Below, piece after piece: positions 56,807-64,000 of a stretch of DNA of 64,000 nucleotides. The position numbers were made by a program, and so were the translations under genes. Position 1 is the stretch's first letter; every line of letters begins with the position of its first letter. The notes below the pieces were generated by a model, which saw only the letters and a list, made by a program, of their open reading frames with translations, ran no database searches and was not told where the DNA came from. The DNA is from Bacteroidota bacterium. Lineage in GTDB: Bacteria > Bacteroidota > Bacteroidia > UKL13-3. The stretch covers positions 138,719 to 202,718 of the forward strand of contig JAIXWD010000014.1 of assembly GCA_027482225.1 (NCBI GenBank), given 5' to 3'.

Positions 56807-58177
56807 TTATTGCAATAAAATCTTCCTAGTTGTAACCACGTTGCCTTGAGTATCTAATACTCGTACAAAATAAATTCCTTTACCTGTCCAAGTACTTAAG
56901 TCAATGTTAAATTGAGCTTGAGTAATGGCACTGCTAAATACTTGCTGACCTAGACTGTTTTCTATTTTTATGCTGTAACCTGCCATAACCGTATAGTTAC
57001 CATTATCAATGGTAATGCGATCTTTCGCAGGGTTAGGATAAATCAATAAGGTATTAGTTGTGTTTGGCGTTGGCAAGCCAACGGTAGTTTTAATAATTAA
57101 TGTGTCTGTTACTGTGGTTAAAATGGTATCAGTAACTTTAGTTAAACAAGTATCAGCAACTTTAAGGTATACCACCTTTGACGTATCTGCACAACCAGTA
57201 GAATTTACTAATGCGCGAAAAGCCTGGTTGTGATTAGATACTGATACATTGTTAACCCCTAAGGTATTTGTATTAACCCCATTATAATAGCTATTAGCAG
57301 GCACATTCATCCATCCAATGTTTAATGGATTGGTCTGCCATTGATAAGTACTACCTGTTTTACTTGTAGTAGTAAATTGAGCATTTAAACCTAGACCAAC
57401 GTTTGCATTTGTTGGCTGATTTGTGATGATGCTATCACCGCATCCACGATATAAATTTGTAATTTCTTGTGCGGTAAGGGCTCGGTTCCAAACTCCAATT
57501 TCATCCATTTGACCATTGAAATAGCTATAAGTGGCATTTGAGGACCAAGGCTTTCCAAATGAAAGATTTGATGAATTTGAACCTATTGATGAATATTGAT
57601 TATATGTCATAAATAAAACACCATTTAAGTATGTTTTTGTAGTGGTCAAATCTGTAGTAAAACACAAATTATTCCAAGCATTAAGTTGTATTTGAGCAAA
57701 TGGTATATTACTTCCTTGCGAGGATTGATTAGCGGAAACACCATATCTATAATTAAATGTGTTTACTGAAGTATAATTTGATAGAAATATTTGAAAATAG
57801 GAATTAGCTTGACCATTAGACGATGTCTTACTTATAATGTAATGTTCTTTACCATCATTAGGAAAAGTAGTTATTTTGAACCAAAAAGAAATTGTTTGAC
57901 CATTAGGATAATTAGATATTGATGAAGATGACGGCACATCAATGTAATTTGAAACACCATCAAAAGTATAGGCTTTATTTGGCTGTCCAAATCTATCATT
58001 AACTAAAGTTGCACCATTCACCAATCCATTATTCCCATTTCCACTCACATCATTTGCATTGCCATTAAATGGCCAAAAACCAACTAAACCATTTGTTGGC
58101 ACATAACTTGGTACTTGAGCCATTGTTGCATTGGCAAATCCAATAATTGCAATTAAAGCATAAAGAACTTTTTTCAT
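56807..58177 (-). CDS. LamG-domain exported protein with T9SS sorting domain
   Basis: A 456-residue secreted protein, first of a four-gene operon. It has a signal peptide (about 1-20), a concanavalin/LamG-type domain (about 28-245; GLVGFWPFNGNANDVSGNGN, AYTFDGVSNYIDVP, TISFWFK, WNRALTAQEI), an Ig-like segment (about 255-340; YQWQTNPLNIGWMNVP), a Thr-rich linker, and a T9SS signal (IYPNPAKDRITID ... GKGIYFVRVLD). LamG domains bind sugars or proteins, so this is a likely surface adhesin. A degraded copy of the HTH-gene palindrome lies about 105 bp upstream. Confidence 0.88.
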   Translation of the reverse strand: MKKVLYALIAIIGFANATMAQVPSYVPTNGLVGFWPFNGNANDVSGNGNNGLVNGATLVNDRFGQPNKAYTFDGVSNYIDVPSSSSISNYPNGQTISFWFKITTFPNDGKEHYIISKTSSNGQANSYFQIFLSNYTSVNTFNYRYGVSANQSSQGSNIPFAQIQLNAWNNLCFTTDLTTTKTYLNGVLFMTYNQYSSIGSNSSNLSFGKPWSSNATYSYFNGQMDEIGVWNRALTAQEITNLYRGCGDSIITNQPTNANVGLGLNAQFTTTSKTGSTYQWQTNPLNIGWMNVPANSYYNGVNTNTLGVNNVSVSNHNQAFRALVNSTGCADTSKVVYLKVADTCLTKVTDTILTTVTDTLIIKTTVGLPTPNTTNTLLIYPNPAKDRITIDNGNYTVMAGYSIKIENSLGQQVFSSAITQAQFNIDLSTWTGKGIYFVRVLDTQGNVVTTRKILLQ

Positions 58178-58280
58178 ATTTATTTAATGTATTTGTGTTT
58201 TTTTATTAAAAAATTTGTGCCCAAAATATAAATTCAAGGTTTCTACACTTGATTAAAAAGACGCCCAAACGTAATCGTAC

Positions 58281-58303
58281 ATACTGCAACCAAACTTCAG
58301 TTG
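58281..58303. promoter_or_regulatory. Imperfect copy of the palindrome upstream of the LamG operon
   Basis: This 23-bp stretch (ATACTGCAACCAAACTTCAG plus three bases) agrees at 16 of 23 positions, in the same register, with the perfect palindrome at 58580-58602. It lies between the HTH regulator gene and the LamG operon. It may be a second, weaker binding site. Confidence 0.35.
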
Positions 58304-58331
58304 CCTGTTTATATAAAATGGTTAAATCATT

Positions 58332-58571
58332 TTACATCATGGTGTTAATTTTATCATTCCATTTAAAATCCAACACCCCAACTCCATCAAAAAAATACCT
58401 CATTTTATTTCTATCATATTTAATGGGTGCATGCAATTCATCTTTCATAAACTTGATGATATGGAATAACATACGCTCTGAAATCCCCAGTTTATCTGCC
58501 ATATAACGAGGTGTGCCAGATCGACCTGAGGCAATCAAGTCATTTACTTTAATTATTTTTTTAATATCCAT
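58332..58571 (-). CDS. Small HTH transcriptional regulator
   Basis: A 79-residue protein with a winged-helix/HTH-like pattern: IKVNDLIASGRSGTPRYMADKLGISERMLFHII (helix, then the KLGIS turn and recognition helix) and a basic, aromatic C-terminal wing (YDRNKMRYFF). It belongs to a type of short DNA-binding protein common in Bacteroidota. ATG 58571 was chosen; a GTG two codons upstream (58577) is possible. A perfect 10-bp-arm palindrome lies 8 bp before the start, which suggests autoregulation. It is divergent from the sigma factor gene and upstream of, and co-oriented with, the LamG operon. Confidence 0.72.
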   Translation of the reverse strand: MDIKKIIKVNDLIASGRSGTPRYMADKLGISERMLFHIIKFMKDELHAPIKYDRNKMRYFFDGVGVLDFKWNDKINTMM

Positions 58572-58579
58572 ACCCACTC

Positions 58580-58602
58580 ATACTGAAACAAGGTTTCAGT
58601 AT
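58580..58602. promoter_or_regulatory. Perfect palindrome ATACTGAAAC-AAG-GTTTCAGTAT, putative operator
   Basis: Two 10-bp arms (58580-58589 and 58593-58602) with a 3-bp spacer lie directly upstream of the HTH regulator start. The half-site CTGAAAC recurs at 58651-58657, inside the promoter spacer of the divergent sigma factor gene. This arrangement fits a dimeric repressor acting on both genes. A transcribed hairpin is the alternative, but no T run follows on either strand. Confidence 0.65.
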
Positions 58603-58646
58603 TAAAATTTACATTTATGACGATCAGTGCGATTCCTTTTCTCCTA

Positions 58647-58676
58647 TTGCCTGAAACTATTTATTGATATACTTTG
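58647..58676 (+). promoter_or_regulatory. Promoter candidate for the sigma factor operon
   Basis: TTG (58647-58649) is followed after 18 bp by TATACTTTG (58668-58676), one base longer than the TAnnTTTG consensus. It ends 12 bp before the ATG of the sigma gene. A CTGAAAC half-site (58651-58657) lies between the two boxes. Confidence 0.45.
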
Positions 58677-58688
58677 TGATGGAAATAC

Positions 58689-59255
58689 ATGGCATTAGAA
58701 AAAGTTAAACAGTTAAACGAAACAAGTCTTTGGGAGTTATATGCAGCTGGAAATAACAATGCATTAGCTACCTTATATACTTTGCATCAGAAACACCTTT
58801 TGCTTATTGCCTATAAATACCTCAGATGCGAAACAAACGCAGAGGATATAGTTGCCGATTTATTTGAAAAATTACTGGCCATGAATACTGCCGAACGTAA
58901 AACGATTACAGCCGTGCTCATCCATAATCCACTAGCATACCTCACCGTTGCCATTAAAAACAAAAGCATTGATTATTTAAAAATTAAACACAACAGGGAG
59001 AATATTATAATTAATATTCGTTATTGGTTTACATCAACAGAAAAAAATACAGCTTACAAACAGTTTACGCATGATGCATTGGAGTTAATGCTCACGAGGC
59101 TCGAACCACGTGAACGTGAAATTATGCAATTGCATTTGGCAGGTTATCGTAATGAAGAAATAGCCAATAAACTAAACCTAAGCTACAATAATGTAAAAAA
59201 TAACATCTATGAAGCTCGGGTAAAACTGAAACGCATTTGGAAAACTATCATGTAA
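58689..59255 (+). CDS. ECF-like RNA polymerase sigma-70 family factor
   Basis: A 188-residue sigma factor with only regions 2 and 4. Region 2 (about 18-92) contains LYTLHQKHLLLIAYKYLRCETNAEDIVADLFEKLL and the YLTVAIKNKSIDYL segment. Region 4 (about 132-185) contains LEPREREIMQLHLAGYRNEEIA with the HTH that binds the -35 element. It follows a TTG-18-TATACTTTG promoter candidate and is followed after 12 bp by a membrane-anchored protein that is the likely anti-sigma partner. The regulon is unknown. Confidence 0.88.
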   Translation: MALEKVKQLNETSLWELYAAGNNNALATLYTLHQKHLLLIAYKYLRCETNAEDIVADLFEKLLAMNTAERKTITAVLIHNPLAYLTVAIKNKSIDYLKIKHNRENIIINIRYWFTSTEKNTAYKQFTHDALELMLTRLEPREREIMQLHLAGYRNEEIANKLNLSYNNVKNNIYEARVKLKRIWKTIM

Positions 59256-59267
59256 TTATTTTGAATA

Positions 59268-60002
59268 ATGAATCATCTTATAAATAATACTACCATTACA
59301 GAAATAATGGCCCTTGAAAGTACTTGCTCACAAGAAGAGAAGCAAGCAATGATGAGGAGGATTGAGCTACACAAAGATGAGCATGAATACTTGGATGGTG
59401 CTTGGTTATTTTTACAAGATCACAATAATGATTTTACTGCATTAAAAAAGTTTTTAGCATCAACTACAGTATTAAATTATACCGAAACAAATAAACATGA
59501 TCGAACGCTAAAATATGCGGGTGCAGCTGCTATTTTATTGGTTCTTATTTTAGGAAAATTATCCTACAATAAATGGATTTATCAAACCACTTTAATAGAA
59601 TTCGTATTTGCAGATAACAGTATTGCTGTATTCGCAACAAGTACAAATAATGCATTACAAAAAGATGCCCTAATAAATGCTTATAAAACAGAAAATATAA
59701 AACAGGGTATCGAAATTTTTGAAAAATTAGATTCAAATAACCACACGGATACATTAAGTTATATAGCGGGACTACTCTACTTAAACAATAAAGAATATTC
59801 TAAATCTATAGCACAGTTTAAGCGTATTCATACAACTAGTATGTACCGAAACAAAGCCATGTATTTTATGTCTATTGATTTAATTTATTTAAATAAAAAA
59901 GAAGAAGCAAAAGTCATGTTAAGAAGCATTCAAACTGAAGATGATGAATACCTTTCTGCCAAAACAACTAGTTTACTGAACGAAGTACTTATTTGGAAAT
60001 AA
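59268..60002 (+). CDS. Single-pass membrane protein with TPR-like outer domain, possible anti-sigma factor
   Basis: A 244-residue protein: a cytoplasmic N-terminal part of about 80 residues (mostly helical, containing SQEEKQAMMRRIELHKDEHEY-like anti-sigma features), one transmembrane helix (about 83-97, AGAAAILLVLILG), and an outer domain of about 145 residues with TPR-like helices (SYIAGLLYLNNKEYSKSIAQF, AMYFMSIDLIYLNKKEEAKV). Topology and operon position behind the sigma gene suggest an anti-sigma factor that senses the envelope. No zinc-binding anti-sigma motif is visible. Its last 30 bp overlap the end of the convergent CHAT protease gene. Confidence 0.7.
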   Translation: MNHLINNTTITEIMALESTCSQEEKQAMMRRIELHKDEHEYLDGAWLFLQDHNNDFTALKKFLASTTVLNYTETNKHDRTLKYAGAAAILLVLILGKLSYNKWIYQTTLIEFVFADNSIAVFATSTNNALQKDALINAYKTENIKQGIEIFEKLDSNNHTDTLSYIAGLLYLNNKEYSKSIAQFKRIHTTSMYRNKAMYFMSIDLIYLNKKEEAKVMLRSIQTEDDEYLSAKTTSLLNEVLIWK

Positions 60003-62306
60003 GCAGTAGGATACTATCAATATAAACAAAAGCGTAGCACCTAATAAATAAAAAATAACATACGGATTTTGCGCAGATAATACCAATGGACTTAAATTCC
60101 CTTCAACAACCAAAGGAGCCCAAAATATAGGGCTATACTCCTCATCTAAACGATTAATAGACCAATACTTTTTTTTCGCTTCATAAAGGGCGTCATCCTT
60201 ATGCATTCCCTCATTTAAAAACTGGTAAAAATAGGTGAGTATCTCAGCCGAACTTTTATCATCTAATTTGCTTAATCCGTATACACAAGATTTAGCTCCT
60301 GCCCGAAAAAAATAATACGGAAAGTTAAGATTCGCCTCAGATACATAATCATCTCCTCGTCCGGTCTCACATAAAGCAAGTACCACCAAATTAGCATTTA
60401 ATTTTGTTCTTGTAATTTCTAACACATTTAGTTTCTCTAATTTACCTTGATGATTGGTAAGTAGCAAATGATTTTGAGAAATATCACTGTGACTAGCCAC
60501 ATAACTATGCCCAGCCAAATGAATAACACTTGCTTGAGGAGCATTAAATTGGTAATAACTAACACTAGATTGATTACCTAAATAACAATTGAAATAAAAT
60601 TGTTTTAAAGATGAAGTTTGGTTGGATAAAAAAGGGAGCTCTGTTACTGCAGCATATTGATAGTTTGGACAAAATGCTATAGGTGCGTTTGTACTATTTA
60701 CTTGTTGGGCTAAATACTCTTTTAGCGAGTATGATAGCTGGTAGTTAAATTTATACTTCTTAAATAAATATGGCTGACTTTTATAAGTATGATGAATGGT
60801 ATCTGTTATTAAAGACTCGAAATTGATATTACCTGTTTTAACGGATGGGATAATGGTTACATCGTTAATCTGAGGGTGTAAAAAGCTTGCAATAGGCTTG
60901 AAAATTAACTGATAAAGCTTGAAAGAATTATTCTTATAGAAAGAAAACGATGACTTATCATATTCAAATAGATTCATTTTACTTTTAAAATCGAAAAAAA
61001 CATCATCTCCTAAATCAATTAAATGAAAGGTATCTTTTAAAAAAAGCAGGGCATAATTACCACTAGCATAATTATTAAAATATTGAACAATGGATTGATT
61101 ATTTGTAAGTGCTGACTGAACTTGTTTGATACTTTTAATAGAAAAATTAGGTCTTGATGAGATTTTAGTAAAGCTTAATAATGAATTTAATTTACTCCGT
61201 TCGGTATAGTAAAAAAACGAATCTGCATCACCTCTATTGCCACTTATTTTATACAAGTAAAAGTAGTTTGTAGCCAATAAATTGATAGGAGAATTGCTGT
61301 AGATGAATTTTAAAACACCTATATCTTTATTGGTGTTTTTATTAACCCATAATTCCCACTCAGGTATTAATGAGCGCAACAGTTTATTCTCCTTCATTTT
61401 TATCGCTTTCATTTCATGATTACTAAAAACATGTGATAAAATTGAAGCGCGTCTATTTAATGCAAACAAGTAATCAGTGAGGTTAGATAATGAATGCTCC
61501 ATGCTTTTACTGTATAAACTCACCGATTTATTATAATCAGCATAAGCCAACTTATAATCCCCCACCATACTATTGGCTAGACCTTTTAAGCAGTTAATCA
61601 TGCCACGTTCACCATAATTTGATGGAAAATTATTCTCTAAAATATCAATAGCTTGATTATATGCATGCATAGCAGCCTTGTAATAAGGGAATTTCTGTTT
61701 TACATCCAATCGCTTATTATTAAGAAAATCCTGGTTGTAATTGGCAAAACTTCTGTGCAATTCAACCATCCTAAAAATACTAATGCCAGGTTGGTTATAA
61801 AATAGTTGATAAGCTGTATCAAAGTAATATTTTACCACGCCACGCGCATTATTTCGCTCCGCAGATGCCTTTGCTAAAAAAAGCGAATAGGCCTCGATAC
61901 GATTCATTTCAGGTTTATAAACATGATACAAACTCAATGCAGAATCAGCATATGGAACTGCCTTGTGTGCCATGGCATTAAAATGAAAATACTTGGAATA
62001 GTTTCGGTATACCTCAGCCTGATAGGCGTTTGATTTAACTAAACGCACTTTGAGCAGTATTTGCGCTGAGTCTGTATAATATTTAAAGTACTCTATGTTT
62101 TTTGTTTGATAGTTAATCTCTGCCAATAACATCAATTTTTTATACCTAATTGAAGGGATATTTTCGTCATTGATAACATATATTGTTTCTAGTGCCCTAT
62201 CATATTTGCCATCAAAAATATATTGCTCACATATTTTAATTGAATTTGCAAAAAGTGATGTCAGGTTAATTAGAAAAACAAATGTCAAAAATATTATTTT
62301 ACACAT
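59973..62306 (-). CDS. Exported TPR-CHAT caspase-like protease homologue
   Basis: A 777-residue protein with a signal peptide (about 1-20, ending LFA), a long helical TPR region (about 25-390; ALETIYV, AVPYADSALSLYH, AYNQAIDILENN, KLAYADYNKSVSLYSKS), a CHAT domain (about 500-740) and a C-terminal transmembrane helix (about 749-770) with a short tail. The CHAT catalytic pair is present: H600 in HLAGHSY and C646 in LALCETGRG. A YFFRAGAKSCVYGL strand and DDALYEAKKKYW helix follow, as in the family. It is predicted to be anchored with the protease facing the periplasm. It is convergent with, and overlaps, the possible anti-sigma gene. Substrates are unknown. Confidence 0.85.
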   Translation of the reverse strand: MCKIIFLTFVFLINLTSLFANSIKICEQYIFDGKYDRALETIYVINDENIPSIRYKKLMLLAEINYQTKNIEYFKYYTDSAQILLKVRLVKSNAYQAEVYRNYSKYFHFNAMAHKAVPYADSALSLYHVYKPEMNRIEAYSLFLAKASAERNNARGVVKYYFDTAYQLFYNQPGISIFRMVELHRSFANYNQDFLNNKRLDVKQKFPYYKAAMHAYNQAIDILENNFPSNYGERGMINCLKGLANSMVGDYKLAYADYNKSVSLYSKSMEHSLSNLTDYLFALNRRASILSHVFSNHEMKAIKMKENKLLRSLIPEWELWVNKNTNKDIGVLKFIYSNSPINLLATNYFYLYKISGNRGDADSFFYYTERSKLNSLLSFTKISSRPNFSIKSIKQVQSALTNNQSIVQYFNNYASGNYALLFLKDTFHLIDLGDDVFFDFKSKMNLFEYDKSSFSFYKNNSFKLYQLIFKPIASFLHPQINDVTIIPSVKTGNINFESLITDTIHHTYKSQPYLFKKYKFNYQLSYSLKEYLAQQVNSTNAPIAFCPNYQYAAVTELPFLSNQTSSLKQFYFNCYLGNQSSVSYYQFNAPQASVIHLAGHSYVASHSDISQNHLLLTNHQGKLEKLNVLEITRTKLNANLVVLALCETGRGDDYVSEANLNFPYYFFRAGAKSCVYGLSKLDDKSSAEILTYFYQFLNEGMHKDDALYEAKKKYWSINRLDEEYSPIFWAPLVVEGNLSPLVLSAQNPYVIFYLLGATLLFILIVSYCLFPNKYFVQ

Positions 62307-62590
62307 GGAGAATTAATTTAACCAATAAAGTAATGATAAAGGTATAGAAAAAATAAGAAGCGAAATTAACATAAATTTTAGATACGTTACTTATCAATTA
62401 TGCCATGCATTTATAGACTTCCATTACTTTGAAATATAATCGTTAGAATAAAAACCTACTCCCAAAAACTGAATTATAAAAAGTATCCTCCTATTAAAAA
62501 TTAATTAAAACTATACCCATTATTAATAATCCCAGCATATGGATGAATTACAACAAAATTCACGACTTTTGTTTTTGACAATAACATCAC

Positions 62591-63067
62591 ATGAATACTA
62601 AATTAAAACACATTACCTACATACTGGCTATAACTAGCATACTTTTTACAACACCTGTATTTGCTAAAAAACCGCGTCCTAAAAAAGGAAAGGCGCCTAT
62701 TGCAAATGATCGTGTTGACATTCAAAAACTACTACAAGCACAACAAAAATCGTGGAATGAAGGCAAAATTGAAGCCTACATGCAAGGATATTGGAACAAC
62801 GATTCGTTAACCTTCGTGGGCAAGCGTGGGGTTACAAGAGGCTGGAAAAACACCTTAGCCAACTACAAAAAATCTTACCCCGATAAAAACGCAATGGGTA
62901 AACTGGATCTGCAAATTTTAAACATAAAACTACTTGGTAAAGATCTAGCTTTTGTTGTTGGCAAATGGGATTTAAAAAGAAATGCAGGTGATGTAGGCGG
63001 ACACTTCACTTTACTTATGCGTAAACTTAAAGGCAAATGGTTTATTGTGGCAGACCACAGCAGTTAA
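62591..63067 (+). CDS. Exported NTF2-like (DUF4440-type) protein
   Basis: A 158-residue protein with a signal peptide (about 1-25, ending PVFA), a short basic linker (KKPRPKKGKA), and one NTF2-like domain (about 43-158) with the common pattern IQKLLQAQQKSWNEGKIEAYM...YW, FVGKRGVTRGWKNTL and the C-terminal strands HFTLLMRKLKGKWFIVADHSS. Such domains are small-molecule-binding or enzymatic; no catalytic residues can be assigned. Its stop directly abuts the stop of the convergent DUF4249 gene. The 284 bp upstream to the CHAT gene contain no gene I can see. Confidence 0.8.
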   Translation: MNTKLKHITYILAITSILFTTPVFAKKPRPKKGKAPIANDRVDIQKLLQAQQKSWNEGKIEAYMQGYWNNDSLTFVGKRGVTRGWKNTLANYKKSYPDKNAMGKLDLQILNIKLLGKDLAFVVGKWDLKRNAGDVGGHFTLLMRKLKGKWFIVADHSS

Positions 63068-63883
63068 CTATTCTTTAATTGCAGCACGGAAACGTTTTAC
63101 ATCATATGCGGCAAACAAACCCAAAGCACCTCCGTTTATGTTAGTAGGCAAGTTAGCAGGTGGCGTACTAAACGGTCCTCCAGCATTGCCTCTATTACTT
63201 AATGCTTGATAATATCTATTTACTGGCTCATCAATAGAACGGAAAATTAACAATGCAGTATCATTGGGTTGTAAGCGTAAAAATGGCAATTCAAAAACAA
63301 AAGGTTCATTAATTATAGAGTTTCTGTTATCAAACAATATCCTTACATCAAATAGCGAATCTTTACCTTCTGTATCTTCTGTATTTGTAAATCCAAAACG
63401 GAAATAGGTATACTTGGTTCTTGCTCTATTATCCTTTGCTAAGTATGCAACAGCATAACCTTCCTCAATAAACCCTGAAGCAGGTTTAAAATAAGAAACT
63501 ACCGTGTCTATTTCAAACATAGGTTCTAGTGTCGAGCTTGATGTGTATGTTTTTCCTTGGTGTGTTATCTTTAAGTTATAAATAGACCCTATTGTACCAA
63601 CATATCCTGAAGAGGCTTTGTATACACCGTTACCAATATGGTTAAATGAAATACCATTTACATCAACCACAGCATCTGTAACTAATGGTGTTGCATTAGT
63701 ATTATCAAAATACCCTAACGATTTGGTAAGTCTAACATAAGAACTATCAACTTCAGTTGTAATTTGACCTTCCACAACAATTTTCTCGGTATTATCAGGC
63801 ACATCAATGTCTATCACTTCATCACATGATGTAAACATTAACCCTAATAGTAAACTGCTTATTAATACAATTCTATTTTTCAT
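63068..63883 (-). CDS. DUF4249 domain lipoprotein
   Basis: A 271-residue protein whose signal peptide ends in a lipobox (LMFTSC, Cys at about 20), so it should be lipid-anchored. The rest matches DUF4249: CDEVIDIDVPDNTEKIVVEGQIT, then a beta-rich domain with SSSTLEPMFEID and an FxxxLNxR-like region near the end. DUF4249 lipoproteins in Bacteroidota are encoded next to TonB-dependent receptors. Here the gene begins 8 bp after the end of a receptor-like gene on the same strand, so they form a probable outer-membrane uptake pair. The substrate is unknown. Confidence 0.85.
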   Translation of the reverse strand: MKNRIVLISSLLLGLMFTSCDEVIDIDVPDNTEKIVVEGQITTEVDSSYVRLTKSLGYFDNTNATPLVTDAVVDVNGISFNHIGNGVYKASSGYVGTIGSIYNLKITHQGKTYTSSSTLEPMFEIDTVVSYFKPASGFIEEGYAVAYLAKDNRARTKYTYFRFGFTNTEDTEGKDSLFDVRILFDNRNSIINEPFVFELPFLRLQPNDTALLIFRSIDEPVNRYYQALSNRGNAGGPFSTPPANLPTNINGGALGLFAAYDVKRFRAAIKE

Positions 63884-63891
63884 GGCCCTAA

Positions 63892-64000
63892 TTAAAATTT
63901 AAAGTTATAGGTAACTGATGGAACAAAAGTGAATAAATGCGTTCTCACAGCTTCATTTTTGCCTGTTAATTCATTTGTTCTAAACGATATACTGTATGGA
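63892..64000 (-). CDS. Outer-membrane receptor, probably TonB-dependent (C-terminal fragment, cut by window edge)
   Basis: The last 35 codons of a gene running off the right edge. The encoded end (FVPSVTYNFKF) is a beta strand ending in Phe, the usual outer-membrane barrel terminus. With the adjacent DUF4249 gene, a TonB-dependent receptor is the natural reading. Nothing more can be said without the remaining sequence. Confidence 0.6.
   Translation of the reverse strand, partial: PYSISFRTNELTGKNEAVRTHLFTFVPSVTYNFKF

Noticed and set aside
59973-62306. TPR-CHAT protein as part of a type III-E CRISPR (Craspase) system
   Set aside because: No cas gene or CRISPR array is in the window, and the protein is exported and membrane-anchored, unlike cytoplasmic Csx29.

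Overview
The window comes from a low-G+C member of the Bacteroidota, most likely a Chitinophagales- or Sphingobacteriales-type bacterium (the phylum is well supported, the order is inference). The evidence is the gliding/type IX secretion genes gldA-gldF-gldG, many exported proteins with a type IX secretion (T9SS) C-terminal signal (PNP...GxYfl...k), TTG-17 bp-TAnnTTTG promoters, starts that mostly lack Shine-Dalgarno sequences, and a division cluster in the Bacteroidota order. No rRNA, tRNA, CRISPR array or intact insertion sequence was found.

Layout. 1-269 is a left edge with no convincing gene. 270-4672 (minus) is the operon gldA, gldF, gldG and a DUF4340 gene. 4756-7974 (minus) holds a T9SS-exported TIG/IPT-repeat protein and an O-antigen-ligase-like membrane protein with TPRs. 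8263-24021 (plus) is a complete dcw cluster: mraZ, rsmH, ftsL, ftsI, murE, mraY, murD, ftsW, murG, murC, ftsQ, ftsA, ftsZ. It has three MraZ-type repeats in front and a strong terminator behind. murF and ddl are not in the cluster. 24088-25059 (minus) is a class II Fic protein with a C-terminal HTH and a large dyad over its start.

25605-41778 (plus) encodes three surface proteins: a roughly 4100-residue beta-helix protein, a 933-residue paralogue of its C-terminal part, and a small protein with a PID/PEP-CTERM-like tail. 41793-48270 is housekeeping: a SPATA20-type DUF255 protein, a ComM/YifB ATPase, an alkyltransferase-like protein, a TrpF-like barrel, MgtC and AnmK. 48389-52534 holds a glutamate-dehydrogenase-family enzyme followed by kynureninase and kynurenine monooxygenase, with the remnant of a four-helix-bundle gene between the first two. 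52710-58177 (minus) is a four-gene operon for exported proteins with LamG, DUF1566 and T9SS modules.

58332-62306 is the most interesting part. A small HTH regulator (minus) sits beside a perfect 10-bp-arm palindrome. It is divergent from an ECF-like sigma factor and a membrane-anchored TPR protein (plus). These converge on, and overlap, an exported TPR-CHAT protease homologue (minus) that retains the His/Cys pair. I infer a possible envelope-proteolysis-controlled sigma module, reminiscent of the TPR-CHAT/Csx30/sigma relay of type III-E CRISPR but without CRISPR. The right edge has an NTF2-like protein, a DUF4249 lipoprotein and the C-terminus of an outer-membrane receptor, probably a TonB-dependent uptake pair.
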